A DNA stretch of 64,000 nt from JABSOG01 sp965277695 (GCA_965277695.1 CBDIDQ010000130.1:17049-81048); one strand, 5' to 3'. Positions 35,223-45,896 are shown, numbered from the stretch's first letter. Numbers and translations are program-made. Notes: generated from the letters alone by a model not told the origin.

Positions 35223-35304
35223 ACGGTTATTCTGAATAAGCTGGACAGTCACCCCACAACCCTTTATCCTTTTTGCATGTAGTTGATAAAAATCGGTCAC
35301 CTTA

Positions 35305-36111
35305 ATGCGCATACACAAGTGTTTTTTACTATTATTGGTATTGCTTGTGGCCCCTAACAGCTTTAATGCGACAGCGGCCGACCAGCGCCTGCGTATCGTT
35401 ACTGAAGATTTGCCGCCTTACAATTATCTAACCAATCAAGGCAACCTAAGTGGAGCCTCCATTGAGATTGTGCAAGCATTACTCGAAACCCTTAAACTCG
35501 AAACAAAAATAGAAATATTACCTTGGGCAAGAGCCTATAAAGAAGCCTTAACCGAACCTAATGTGCTGATTTTCTCTTTGTTACGAACCAACGAAAGAGA
35601 AAACAGCTTTCATTGGTTAAGCCCCATCACCCCAATCAATATCAAAGTTTTTGCCATGCCAGCCTCAGCTATCGTGCCCTTTAGTGATCTCAATTACATC
35701 GGTAATAAAACTCTCGGCGTGGTACGCCACAGCTCACAGGTGGATTTTGTTAACCGACATAAAAAAATCACTCGCAAAAACCTCGTCATCGGCCGTTCAT
35801 TTGAGCAGCTCTATAAAATGAACCTGCTCGGACGAGTCGATCTCTTCATGGCACCTGAACTCCTAGTACAGTATTTAAACTATAGCGGGGGAATTAAACC
35901 CGGACAACAACCCCAGCCTGTCTATGTCCTGCCCGAACGACTCCAGCGCAAACTCTATCTGGCGTTTAGCAAAACTACCCCACTGAGCAAAGTCACTCGC
36001 TTTCGTCAAACTCTGGACCAAATGCACAAAAATGGTCAGATCAACAAAATCCTCTATGACTTCAGATTGCAACTCGCCCAAGTCAACACAAATGCGCTAA
36101 CAGTCAAGTAG
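35305..36111 (+). CDS. Periplasmic solute-binding protein (SBP_bac_3 type), copy 2
   Basis: A 268-aa paralogue of the preceding gene (LRIVTEDLPPYNYLTNQG, SIEIVQALLETLKLETKIEILPWARAYKEA), clearly a tandem duplication that has since diverged. Signal peptide ~1-24. It lacks transporter partners in the window, like copy 1. Its spacing of 82 bases from copy 1 suggests co-transcription. Confidence 0.85.
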   Translation: MRIHKCFLLLLVLLVAPNSFNATAADQRLRIVTEDLPPYNYLTNQGNLSGASIEIVQALLETLKLETKIEILPWARAYKEALTEPNVLIFSLLRTNERENSFHWLSPITPINIKVFAMPASAIVPFSDLNYIGNKTLGVVRHSSQVDFVNRHKKITRKNLVIGRSFEQLYKMNLLGRVDLFMAPELLVQYLNYSGGIKPGQQPQPVYVLPERLQRKLYLAFSKTTPLSKVTRFRQTLDQMHKNGQINKILYDFRLQLAQVNTNALTVK

Positions 36112-36200
36112 GACCGCTGGAAATAGACAAGCGGCATTGTGCTATTGCCGCCACAAGACTATCTTTAAAGCAATGTACAGGATAATCAGTGGGGTTCGCG

Positions 36201-37399
36201 ATGTATCAGTCAGAAGCACAGTCAAAAGCCAAAAACAACTTTCACTTTTTTCACCTTTTCAGTTTAATCTGCCTGCTGTTTTTAGCAGGTTGTCAAGCAA
36301 CTAGTAGCAACAGCAGCGCCAAAATTGACCCGTCTCCCGCTTTACATGATGAAATTTTCCCCGGCTATGAGGCCGTTGCCATCGAACCAGAAGCGCAAGT
36401 GTTTGCCATGGGCGACGCCGGTAAAGCCTTTGTTGATGAAAAACTTTACCGAGTAAAAAAACCAGCCAAGCGGATCAAAGCCCTGATCAGTGGCATTTTC
36501 GACCACGCCGACCTCAATTTACTCTATGAAAACGATGCCAATACCATCGCCAGTGAGACCTTTGAAAACCGTGCCGCTAACTGCCTCTCTCTGACTATTA
36601 TGACTTATGCCATGGCCGAATACGCGCAACTGCATGTGCGCTTTCAGCAAGTGGTTATTCCAGAATTTTGGGTCAGACGGGATGGTTACAGCTTACTCAA
36701 CGGCCACATTAATTTACGTCTATATACCAGACATGTCAGCGACATTGTTTTTAACCGAGACCGTAGCTTTCAACTCGATTTTGACCGCCGCTCTTTACCA
36801 GCCAAAATGCCCACTCGGATCATCGACAAACCCAGGGTTTTGGCAATGTTTTACAATAACAAAGGGGCAGATGCGATGATCAAGAATGATTTCACCACCG
36901 CCTATGCCTACTTTCGTGCATCCTTGCTGACGGACCCCAAATTTAATGATGTTTGGGGTAATATGGGGTTGCTTTATCGTATGGCTAATCAATTAGATCA
37001 TGCCGAAAGCACCTATCAACTGGCCCTGAGCATTGATGATAAAGACGCCACGACTTGGGAAAACCTTGCCTATCTATACAGTATCACTGGGCGACAATCC
37101 CAAGCTAACACCATAGATGCCAGAATAAAAAGACAGCGCCTGAGCAACCCCAACTACCACTTTATGTTGGGTGAAACCCAGTACGATCAGCAAAACTGGT
37201 CAGCGGCCATTAAGCATTACCGCAAAGCAATAAAGATGGACGAGCTGCAACACGAATTCTATTTTGCGTTGGCAAAAACCTACTTTAAACAAGGTGATAT
37301 TAACCGTAGCAAGAAGTATATGCGTCAGGCCAAGAAACACGCCAAAGGTGATAACATTGAAACTCGCTACCAAAGCAAACTCGACAGGTTAAGCAGCCT

Positions 37400-37403
<4 letters not shown>
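36201..37403 (+). CDS. Lipoprotein with transglutaminase-like domain and TPR repeats
   Basis: Starting at the ATG 36201 (400 aa; GGGG seven bases upstream), a basic N-terminus leads to the lipobox LAGC with C31 as the lipidated residue. A GTG at 36189 with AGGA upstream is an alternative. Residues ~90-195 resemble a transglutaminase-like fold: C128 in NRAANCLS, H169 in GHINL and D193/D195 in QLDFD could form the triad. From ~210 to 395 there are about four TPR units (e.g. DVWGNMGLLYRMANQLDHAE). TPRs suggest a protein-protein scaffold at the membrane. The stop overlaps the TTG start of the M28 peptidase, so the two are coupled. Confidence 0.75.
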
Positions 37404-38470
<1,067 letters not shown>

Positions 38471-38639
38471 TAATTCTCTTCGTTATGGGCTTTTGTTGGC
38501 GGGAGGCTTGTGCGGTGGGCAACGCTGCGCTTTTGCGTAACCTCCACTCAACTCGTACCTCGTTTCGTTCACGGTCCACCCTACGGCTATTTATCGATTT
38601 TACGGCGATGACCGCCGCTGATATTACAGGCTTTGGTAG

Positions 38640-38663
38640 GGTAGGCAGTGTTTTTTGCCTACC
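38640..38663. repeat. Hairpin GGTAGGCA / TGCCTACC
   Basis: Eight paired bases around a loop containing five T residues. It has no T-run after the stem, so it is more likely a REP-like palindrome than a terminator. Confidence 0.45.
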
Positions 38664-38830
38664 ATTGCCTTTGCTTCGACACCAAACCGAGATGACGTGC
38701 GCACCGATATAACCTTAAGCGTCTTCCAAACGCCCTAGTGCTTTTGCTCTCATCCTACCTGACAAAAACTGCTCACAAATTCAACTGTGCATATTGCGCA
38801 CAATGTATAAATTATGTTACGGTGTAAATA

Positions 38831-38854
38831 CACTACATTGTATACAATGTAGTG
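38831..38854. promoter_or_regulatory. Perfect 24-bp palindrome upstream of the collagenase gene
   Basis: The half site CACTACATTGTA is followed directly by its exact reverse complement. It lies 150 bases before the collagenase start, in an AT-rich, promoter-like setting, and resembles an operator for a dimeric regulator. The regulator cannot be named. Confidence 0.6.
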
Positions 38855-39003
38855 TAGTGGTTAAATTAATGTGAATCGCATTAGCAGCCTACACGCTGTT
38901 TTGCTGGTTTCTCTGTCTGTAATGCAGCAGATGGTGAAATATCACATGAGTAAAACCAATAAAACAACAAAATAATCTAACACACAAACAGGTATACACA
39001 AAA

Positions 39004-41841
39004 ATGAAACTGACCAAATCGCTCATCGCAGCATCTATCGTGACTGTTATGTCTGCCGCACAAGCAGCGCCGCAGCCACCAACGAGTGCGCCACTTAAAC
39101 CGAGCCTGAGTAAAGCCCATCACAGTGCCAATAACAGTGCCAAAAATAGCGCTGAAGCACATTTCCATGATCACCGAGAACACGGGATTGAAAAAGAAGC
39201 GAGTAACAACCGGGCACCAACCGCCCAAAGCCCGCTTAGCTCATCCCTTTCAAACCTTAAAAATGCAGCAGTGCCAAACCTATTAGCCAAAAACAACACC
39301 AGCTCTGTACTCGCTGGCTGTGATCTCAACGCCCTCACCACCAGCAATACCAATACCTTGATTAACGAAATCAAAACTCAAGGCACCAATTGTATTAATG
39401 AATTGTTTAGTGCTGACGCCGCAACTCAACAATCTGTTTACACTTCTAGCAAAATGGTAGCGGTTGCCGATCACGTCAGAGGTCTGTCAACGTCATATGC
39501 CGGTGGCGGTGATGTCGACATCCAAGCCATGTTCTTGTTCTTGCGAGCGGGTTACTATGTTGAATTTTATAACAGCAATGTCTCGTTTTCGGCTTCGGTT
39601 AAACCCGCAGTTAAAAACGCGATTGACGCCTTTGTCAATAACTCGCATTTCTATGATGATAACGACGAACACGGTAAAACGTTAAGCGAAGTTATGATCA
39701 CCATGGATAGTTCAGAGCAGCAAGACGTTTATCTGTATGTGGCCAAAGAATGGCTGAGTCGCTGGAATCAAAGCTATGCGGGTAAATGGAATATGCGCAG
39801 CGCTGTTAATGGCGTATTTACGCTGATTTACCGTGGCCAGTGGAACAGCAACTTCGTTGCCGCTGTTGCGACAGACACCACGTTAGTGACTCGCCTACGA
39901 GACTTTGCCCTAAGCAGTTGGATGGTTGCCAGTGATGCTGAATTTATGGTCGCTAACGCGGGTCGTGAATTGGGTCGTTTGAAAACCTACACCGGCACCG
40001 CTATTCAATCGAATGTTGACGCCGGACTGAAAAATATTTTCTCTACCTACGAAATGTATGGTTATGGTGATGCTGTATGGTTAGGTGCTGCTGATACCGC
40101 CTCTAACCTCGGTAACTGCGCCGATTATGGTATTTGTGGTTTTGGCGACGAAATTGAAGCCAAAGCCTTATCGCAAACTTATACCTGTAGCCCTACCATC
40201 AAAATTCGCTCTCAAAATATGACCAATGCTCAACATGTTGCCGCTTGTGCAAAAATGGGCTTTGAAGAAACCCTCTTCCACAACACCCTACAGTCGAACA
40301 ATACTCCAGTAGCAGATGACAACAACAGCCAACTGCAAGTGAATATTTTTGACAGCAGCGACGATTATGGCCGTTATGCCGGGGCGATTTTTGGCATCGG
40401 TACCAACAATGGTGGTATGTATCTCGAAGGTAATCCAGCTACTCCAGGTAATATCCCCAACTTTATTGCTTATGAAGCCAGTTATGCCAATGCCGACCAT
40501 TTTGTTTGGAACCTTGAGCATGAATACGTTCATTACCTCGATGGTCGCTTCGACTTGTATGGAGACTTTAACGCACCGACTAAACCGATCGTTTGGTGGA
40601 CCGAAGGTGTCGCTGAATATGTTGCCAATCAAGACGATAATCAAGCCGCTATCGACACCACTAAAGATGGCTCAACTTATAATCTGAGCACCATCTTTGC
40701 CACAACCTATGATGGCTTCGATCAAGATCGCATCTATCGCTGGGGTTATCTGGCAGTGCGCTTCATGTTTGAACGTCACAACAGTGAAGTCAATCAAATG
40801 CTTGCTGCTACCCGCGCAGGTAACTGGAGTGCCTATCAGACTCGTGTCGACAGTTGGGCTTCAGCTTATGAAAATGAGTTTGTGCAATGGTGGCAGGGAT
40901 TATCTGGCAATAGCGCCCCAACAGCTAATGCCAATGGACCTTACAGCGGCTCAGTCAACAGCAGCATCAGCTTTAGCAGCAATGGTTCAGCTGACGCCGA
41001 CGGCACTATCGCCAGCTACAACTGGAACTTTGGTGACGGCAACAACAGTACATCAGCCAATCCAAGCCACAGCTATACAGCTGAAGGCAGCTACACAGTC
41101 ACTCTGACGGTCACTGATAATAGTGGTGCAACAGGTGCAGCAACGGCTACAGCAACAGTGACTGGCACAGGCGGCACGGGAAGTGAGTTGCAAAATGGTA
41201 CAGCGGTTAGCGTGGCAGGTGCACAAGACTCAGAAACCAATTTCACCATGGCCGTACCAGCAAGTGCTAGTGCGCTGAACTTTGCCACCACAGGCGGTAC
41301 TGGCGATGCAGACTTGTACGTACGCTTTGGTGCAGCACCAACCACCAGCACTTATGATTGTCGTCCATGGAAAGGCGGTAACGAAGAATCTTGTGACATC
41401 AGCACAGCACAAGCAGGCACTTACCACGTGATGATCAGAGGTTATAATACCTACGAAACCAACTTGACTGGCAGCTACACTGGCGGCAGCACCATGCCAA
41501 ATGCTTGTGCAACACAAGCGCCAATCACAGATGGTCGACTAGCAGATGGCGTAGCCGCTTGTTTAGGCAGTGCCAATACCATTTGGTTAAGCATCGCTGA
41601 CGTTAACGCTCACAACAGTATGGCGATTTCAAGCGGCAATGGTACTGGCGACATAAACTTGGAATTCAGCAACAGCGGCTGGCCAACGTCTAGCAATGTT
41701 GACGCCAGCTCCAGCAACTCGGGCAACGGTGAGTGTATCTACATCACTAACCCAAGCCAATACTGGGGTTATGTCAAAGTATCAGGCAGCTCAGCAGATG
41801 CGTCAATTGTGGTTGATTTTGATACCTCAGGATGTCGTTAA
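39004..41841 (+). CDS. Secreted M9 (collagenase-like) metalloprotease with PKD and PPC domains
   Basis: A 945-aa exported zinc protease. Signal peptide ~1-20. An N-terminal M9 activator-like region (~95-380) precedes the catalytic part with HEYVH at 506-510 and the third ligand E534 in WTEGVAEYV. Next come a PKD domain (~637-722, NWNFGDGNNSTS), a pre-peptidase C-terminal (PPC) domain (~730-830, GDADLYVRFGAAPT) and a further beta-rich domain with two cysteine-bearing ends (~835-945). This matches the layout of Vibrio-type collagenases, whose PKD/PPC domains bind collagen. Substrate specificity is inferred. A palindrome upstream suggests specific regulation. Confidence 0.9.
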   Translation: MKLTKSLIAASIVTVMSAAQAAPQPPTSAPLKPSLSKAHHSANNSAKNSAEAHFHDHREHGIEKEASNNRAPTAQSPLSSSLSNLKNAAVPNLLAKNNTSSVLAGCDLNALTTSNTNTLINEIKTQGTNCINELFSADAATQQSVYTSSKMVAVADHVRGLSTSYAGGGDVDIQAMFLFLRAGYYVEFYNSNVSFSASVKPAVKNAIDAFVNNSHFYDDNDEHGKTLSEVMITMDSSEQQDVYLYVAKEWLSRWNQSYAGKWNMRSAVNGVFTLIYRGQWNSNFVAAVATDTTLVTRLRDFALSSWMVASDAEFMVANAGRELGRLKTYTGTAIQSNVDAGLKNIFSTYEMYGYGDAVWLGAADTASNLGNCADYGICGFGDEIEAKALSQTYTCSPTIKIRSQNMTNAQHVAACAKMGFEETLFHNTLQSNNTPVADDNNSQLQVNIFDSSDDYGRYAGAIFGIGTNNGGMYLEGNPATPGNIPNFIAYEASYANADHFVWNLEHEYVHYLDGRFDLYGDFNAPTKPIVWWTEGVAEYVANQDDNQAAIDTTKDGSTYNLSTIFATTYDGFDQDRIYRWGYLAVRFMFERHNSEVNQMLAATRAGNWSAYQTRVDSWASAYENEFVQWWQGLSGNSAPTANANGPYSGSVNSSISFSSNGSADADGTIASYNWNFGDGNNSTSANPSHSYTAEGSYTVTLTVTDNSGATGAATATATVTGTGGTGSELQNGTAVSVAGAQDSETNFTMAVPASASALNFATTGGTGDADLYVRFGAAPTTSTYDCRPWKGGNEESCDISTAQAGTYHVMIRGYNTYETNLTGSYTGGSTMPNACATQAPITDGRLADGVAACLGSANTIWLSIADVNAHNSMAISSGNGTGDINLEFSNSGWPTSSNVDASSSNSGNGECIYITNPSQYWGYVKVSGSSADASIVVDFDTSGCR

Positions 41842-41869
41842 TTACTGACTAGTAACAATAGATAACAGT

Positions 41870-41888
41870 GCGGCAGGGACGCCGCTTT
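41870..41888 (+). terminator. Weak terminator-like hairpin after the collagenase gene
   Basis: GCGGC-AGGGAC-GCCGC followed by TTT, between the convergent collagenase and ubiK genes. The stem is only five pairs and the T-run three bases, so confidence is low. Confidence 0.3.
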
Positions 41889-41908
41889 CCCCCAGCAGAC
41901 CTCATCAT

Positions 41909-42163
41909 TTATTCACTCTCATCCTGTGCGGCTTCCATTTCGGAAATTTTCTTTTCTAGTTGTTCCAGTTTTTCTCGGGTACGCATCAGCACCTGCGTTT
42001 GCACATCAAATTCTTCTCTTGAAACAAAATCCATACTGGCTAATTTGCGCTGGACGATTTGTTTGGTTTTATTTTCTAGCTCTTCAGCGAGATTTTTCAC
42101 CCCCGGTGGTACCGAGTTGGCGATCTGTTTGGCGATTTCTTCCAGTTTTTGTGGCTTAAGCAT
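41909..42163 (-). CDS. ubiK: Ubiquinone biosynthesis accessory factor UbiK
   Basis: A small coiled-coil protein (84 aa) of the UbiK/YqiC (BMFP) family: KLEEIAKQIANSVPPG at the start, then VSREEFDVQTQVL-RTREKLEQLE, almost identical to E. coli. UbiK works with UbiJ to support the ubiquinone-synthesis complex in aerobic growth. I use the ATG at 42163, which has AGGAGA five bases upstream; the frame's first ATG (42187) has none. It is convergent with the collagenase gene and divergent from rep. Confidence 0.93.
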   Translation of the reverse strand: MLKPQKLEEIAKQIANSVPPGVKNLAEELENKTKQIVQRKLASMDFVSREEFDVQTQVLMRTREKLEQLEKKISEMEAAQDESE

Positions 42164-42269
42164 AAGGTTCTCCTGATTTTTGCTCATTGTAACTAAATTT
42201 TGTGGTGCAGTTCAGGTAGAATCAGCACTTTATTTTTTCGCTTTTACGTATTATTCAATTAAGTCACCT

Positions 42270-42290
42270 ATGAAATTAAACATTTTATGA
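42270..42290 (+). other. Six-codon upstream ORF overlapping the rep start
   Basis: ATG AAA TTA AAC ATT TTA TGA ends in ATGA with the rep start codon. It arose by tandem duplication: ATGAAATTAAACA occurs at 42270-42282 and again at 42287-42299, so it repeats the first four codons of rep. No strong ribosome site precedes either ATG. Confidence 0.7.
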
Positions 42291-44302
42291 AATTAAACAA
42301 GGCACAAAACGACGCAGTTAATTATATCTCTGGCCCTTGCCTGGTTCTTGCTGGTGCTGGCAGTGGTAAAACTCGGGTGATCACCAACAAAATTGCGCAT
42401 TTGGTGCAAAACTGTCAATACAGCGCCCGGCATATCGCCGCACTGACCTTTACTAACAAAGCCGCTAAAGAAATGAAAGAGCGAGTCGGGCAAACGTTGA
42501 ACAAAGACGAAGCCCGGGGATTAACCGTTTCAACCTTCCACACTTTGGGTTTGAACGTGATCAAACGTGAAATCAAAACGCTGGGTTACAAGACCAATTT
42601 CAGCCTGCTCGACGATCAGGATACCTCCGCGTTATTAAAAGAGCTGACAGACAAGGAACTCAAAGGCGACAAAGACCTACTGAGCGCACTAAAAACCACC
42701 ATCTCCAATTGGAAGAATGATCTGATTCAGCCGCCCGCAGCCGCCCAACATGCCCAGTCAGCACAAGAACAATTATTTGCCTACTGTTATGAAAATTATC
42801 AGCGCAATTTACGGGCTTATAATGCCTTTGATTTTGATGACCTGATCATGATCCCTACCCTGCTGCTACGCACTAACGCCGAGGTGCGTGAACGCTGGCA
42901 GGACAAAATCCGTTATTTGCTGGTTGATGAGTATCAAGATACCAATACCAGTCAGTATGAGCTGGTAAAATTATTGGTGGGAATGCGTGCTCGCTTTACT
43001 GTAGTCGGCGATGACGATCAGTCTATTTATTCTTGGCGTGGAGCAAAACCGCAAAACCTAGTATTGCTCAGCACTGATTTTCCTAAATTGCGAGTGGTTA
43101 AATTAGAGCAAAACTATCGTTCTTGCCAACGTATTCTTAAAGCCGCCAATATTCTGATTGATAATAACAGCCACGTTTTTGATAAAAAACTGTTCAGTGA
43201 ATTGGCCTACGGGGTGCCACTAAGAGTGCTGGCCACCAAAGATGAAGAAAATGAAGCTGAGCGGGTTACCGCAGAGATCATCAGTCATCGCTTTCAAAAT
43301 CGCACCGGCTATAAAGATTACGCGATTTTATACCGGGGTAACTTTCAATCCCGGACCTTTGAAAAATCGTTAATGATGAACCGTATTCCTTACAAAATCA
43401 GTGGTGGTCAATCGTTTTTCGCCCGCTCTGAAATCAAAGACATCATGGCTTACCTACGTTTGCTGGTAAACCCAGACGATGACAATGCCTTGTTGCGCAT
43501 TATCAACGTGCCAAGACGAGAAATTGGCCCTGCAACGCTGGAAAAGGTCGGCACCTATGCCAACGAACGACATATCAGCATGTTTGAGGCGTCACTCGAA
43601 CAAGGTCTTGCAGCCCACTTGCCTGAACGAGGTTTACGAAACGTGCAAGGTTTTGCCCGTTGGATTGTCGAAACCGCCGATAATGTGAGCCGTGCCGAGC
43701 CAGTAGAGACCATTCGCAGCTTTGTCAGGCAGATGAACTACGACGACTGGCTGTACGAAAGTAGCCCCAGCCCTAAAGCGGCTGAGATGCGAATTAAAAA
43801 CGTCAGCCAATTGTTCAAATGGATCACCGAAATGCTCCAGGGCGATAACGACAATGATCCAATGACCTTGCCTGAGGTTGTCAGCAAACTGACCCTACGT
43901 GACATGATGGAGCGCAACGAAGAGGAAGCAGAGGCCGACCAAGTACAACTGATGACCTTTCACTCCTCCAAAGGGCTCGAATTCCCCTTCGTCTTTATGG
44001 TCGGCATGGAAGAAGGCTTCTTGCCCCACGAAACTAGCATAGAAGAAGAAAACGTCGACGAAGAACGTCGCCTCGCCTACGTAGGCATCACCCGAGCCCA
44101 ACGCGAACTCACGTTCACATTAACCAAAGAACGCCGCCAATACGGCGAAGTCGTCCGCCCAGAGCCCTCGCGATTTTTATATGAGCTACCCCAAGATGAT
44201 TTAGACTGGGAAGTAAAAAAGAAAGTCGAAACCGTCGGCGAGAAACAACAAAAAGCCACCAGCAATATTGCTAATTTAAGAGAGATGTTAAAGAAAAAAT
44301 AA
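42287..44302 (+). CDS. rep: ATP-dependent DNA helicase Rep
   Basis: A 3'-5' superfamily 1 helicase that travels with the replisome and clears protein roadblocks. AGAGSGKT (22-29), LLVDEYQDTN, VVGDDDQSIYSWRG, LEQNYRS, QVQLMTFHSSKGLE and RLAYVGITRA are all present, and the whole 671-aa sequence follows E. coli Rep (673 aa) very closely, which separates it from UvrD. The start region is duplicated, creating a short coupled upstream ORF. A GGGGG/CCCCC hairpin follows the gene. Confidence 0.98.
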   Translation: MKLNKAQNDAVNYISGPCLVLAGAGSGKTRVITNKIAHLVQNCQYSARHIAALTFTNKAAKEMKERVGQTLNKDEARGLTVSTFHTLGLNVIKREIKTLGYKTNFSLLDDQDTSALLKELTDKELKGDKDLLSALKTTISNWKNDLIQPPAAAQHAQSAQEQLFAYCYENYQRNLRAYNAFDFDDLIMIPTLLLRTNAEVRERWQDKIRYLLVDEYQDTNTSQYELVKLLVGMRARFTVVGDDDQSIYSWRGAKPQNLVLLSTDFPKLRVVKLEQNYRSCQRILKAANILIDNNSHVFDKKLFSELAYGVPLRVLATKDEENEAERVTAEIISHRFQNRTGYKDYAILYRGNFQSRTFEKSLMMNRIPYKISGGQSFFARSEIKDIMAYLRLLVNPDDDNALLRIINVPRREIGPATLEKVGTYANERHISMFEASLEQGLAAHLPERGLRNVQGFARWIVETADNVSRAEPVETIRSFVRQMNYDDWLYESSPSPKAAEMRIKNVSQLFKWITEMLQGDNDNDPMTLPEVVSKLTLRDMMERNEEEAEADQVQLMTFHSSKGLEFPFVFMVGMEEGFLPHETSIEEENVDEERRLAYVGITRAQRELTFTLTKERRQYGEVVRPEPSRFLYELPQDDLDWEVKKKVETVGEKQQKATSNIANLREMLKKK

Positions 44303-44313
44303 AAATTGGCTGA

Positions 44314-44331
44314 GGGGGATATAATACCCCC
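44314..44331. terminator. Short hairpin between convergent rep and AlbA_2 genes
   Basis: GGGGG-N8-CCCCC lies in the 31-base gap between the two stops. No T-run follows on either strand, so termination is uncertain. Confidence 0.35.
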
Positions 44332-44333
44332 GC

Positions 44334-45896
44334 TCATTGCTCAACGTTTTTAACCGCCATTTCACCTTGCTCAGTTAGACAATATTTTTGTAATCGGCTA
44401 TTCGGTTTATCGGGTATGGTTTGCGCTATCAAGCCACTGTCGAGTGCAGGCTGAAGATAATTTTGTTTGAAGGTATTTCGATGCTTCAACCCCAACATTG
44501 TCATCAATTCATGAGTTGACTTAGCTTTTCCTGCCAACGCATTGATAACTAAGGTAATTTGTTTATTAATGGGTGTCTGCCACTGGGTCGGTGACTGGGT
44601 CGGTGACTGGGTCGGTGACTGGGTCGGTTGTGCAATTTCACTATCCAAAAATTGGCGGTGAATTGGCAAGGTAGTGAGGTAATAATCACACATTTCATTG
44701 GTTTCAAACATCGCCGGATCAGATCCATTAAGTTGCATAAAACGGCGAATTTTGGGCAGTCCAGTTCCTCTTCCCTCTGTGAGCTTTAACTCTTTGAGAA
44801 AATCCCCCAAACGACTATTTCGGTAATCACGAGCAACAACTCGGCGACTCTGTAACATACTATTATCCACCGGAGGCATCGGACCGGGAAATGAAAGCAC
44901 TTCAATACAGTCGTATCGAACACTCACTTCAATAGGATTTTCCTTATCGTAACCTTTATGAAATACCGCATTGGCTATCGCTTCTTCTATTGCTTCAAAA
45001 GGATAGTTATAACAACGGATCGCTTCTGCCTGACCTTCAACCTTAAGTACCTGCTCTTTGATCACTTGATTCCTGATTGTCTGCAATACATCCTTTAATT
45101 GCAGCCAAATTGGTCCGGTAAAATAGGTCTCTCGAAACTGATCACCAAATTCATCTTGGTATTCCACCAGCTCAATGCGAGCACCACGAAAATGTGTATA
45201 AGGATCATCATTAAACATCAGTAACCCAACATTGATTGGGCATAAATCTTCATTGCCACCACGTGCAATTTGCATACTACGGGCCAGTTCTTCAATACTG
45301 AGCTGTGGTAACTCTTTATATAAACGACTGTTAATACTACTAAGGAAAGCAGCGATATGTACCAGATTAAAATCGGTCAAACTGGCCTGATGGTTGACGC
45401 GATTATCAAATGGCGTTTTCGCCGCCAGCTCCATTAATCGGGTGATATCAGCATCTTTTGCTTCAATACTGGACGACATGCGCCGGACAAAGTATTTCTT
45501 ATTATCTTTCTCTGTTTTGCTCAGTTTTTTTGGTGCTTTATACGGGCGGGTTTCACCAGGCGGCACCCAAATGACCAGAATATGCTGACCATCAATAACC
45601 TCTAATTGTGGCACAGGAAAATAGCTAGGAACGATATAATTGCAGATTTGCAACAGCTCTTTTTGAATGCCATCGAGTGCTTCTGGTTTCAAGCCCTTCG
45701 GAGGCAACTGAGCGATGCCATCGACCTCCCCAACACCGACAACAAGGTACCCTCCTCCAGTATTATTGATATCATTTGCGAAGGCACAAATTGTTCTTAA
45801 GATAACCTGCGGGTTCCAACCAGCCTTAAACTCAATTCGCTCACTTTCAATTACACTGCCTTTGAGCAATGATGCGATATTAATCGGCAAAGCCAT
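44334..45896 (-). CDS. AlbA_2 (Schlafen-like) / HATPase regulator with winged-helix C-terminus
   Basis: A 520-aa protein of the bacterial AlbA_2 type: ESERIEFKAGWNPQVILRTICAFAN (~14-40) and GGGYLVVGVGE form the AlbA_2 domain; EEAIANAVFHKGYD and EGRGTGLPKIRR belong to an HATPase_c_4 domain (~295-400). A tail with PTQS repeats (~423-438) links to a winged-helix-like region (~450-515, STHELMTMLGLKHRNTFKQ). Members are annotated as putative transcriptional regulators or DNA-binding proteins; some sit in defence or mobile contexts. No partner gene is adjacent; its job is unknown. The 12-bp array coding the PTQS repeats suggests a length-variable linker. Confidence 0.8.
   Translation of the reverse strand: MALPINIASLLKGSVIESERIEFKAGWNPQVILRTICAFANDINNTGGGYLVVGVGEVDGIAQLPPKGLKPEALDGIQKELLQICNYIVPSYFPVPQLEVIDGQHILVIWVPPGETRPYKAPKKLSKTEKDNKKYFVRRMSSSIEAKDADITRLMELAAKTPFDNRVNHQASLTDFNLVHIAAFLSSINSRLYKELPQLSIEELARSMQIARGGNEDLCPINVGLLMFNDDPYTHFRGARIELVEYQDEFGDQFRETYFTGPIWLQLKDVLQTIRNQVIKEQVLKVEGQAEAIRCYNYPFEAIEEAIANAVFHKGYDKENPIEVSVRYDCIEVLSFPGPMPPVDNSMLQSRRVVARDYRNSRLGDFLKELKLTEGRGTGLPKIRRFMQLNGSDPAMFETNEMCDYYLTTLPIHRQFLDSEIAQPTQSPTQSPTQSPTQWQTPINKQITLVINALAGKAKSTHELMTMLGLKHRNTFKQNYLQPALDSGLIAQTIPDKPNSRLQKYCLTEQGEMAVKNVEQ
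44583..44628. repeat. 12-bp tandem repeat coding PTQS units
   Basis: CTGGGTCGGTGA on the plus strand is repeated almost four times without error (46 bases). It keeps the frame of the overlapping gene and codes proline-threonine-glutamine-serine. Confidence 0.95.

Larger units (their letters stand above)
38471..39003. other. Long intergenic region before the collagenase gene
   Basis: No convincing gene. It holds GC-rich, REP-like material (GGTGGGCAACGCTGCGCTTT at 38514-38533 and GTCCACCCTACGG near 38572-38585), a hairpin at 38640-38663, a perfect 24-bp palindrome at 38831-38854, and a 34-codon frame starting GTG at 38871 and ending at 38975 with a hydrophobic middle (HAVLLVSLSVMQQMV) but no ribosome site. 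Confidence 0.6.
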
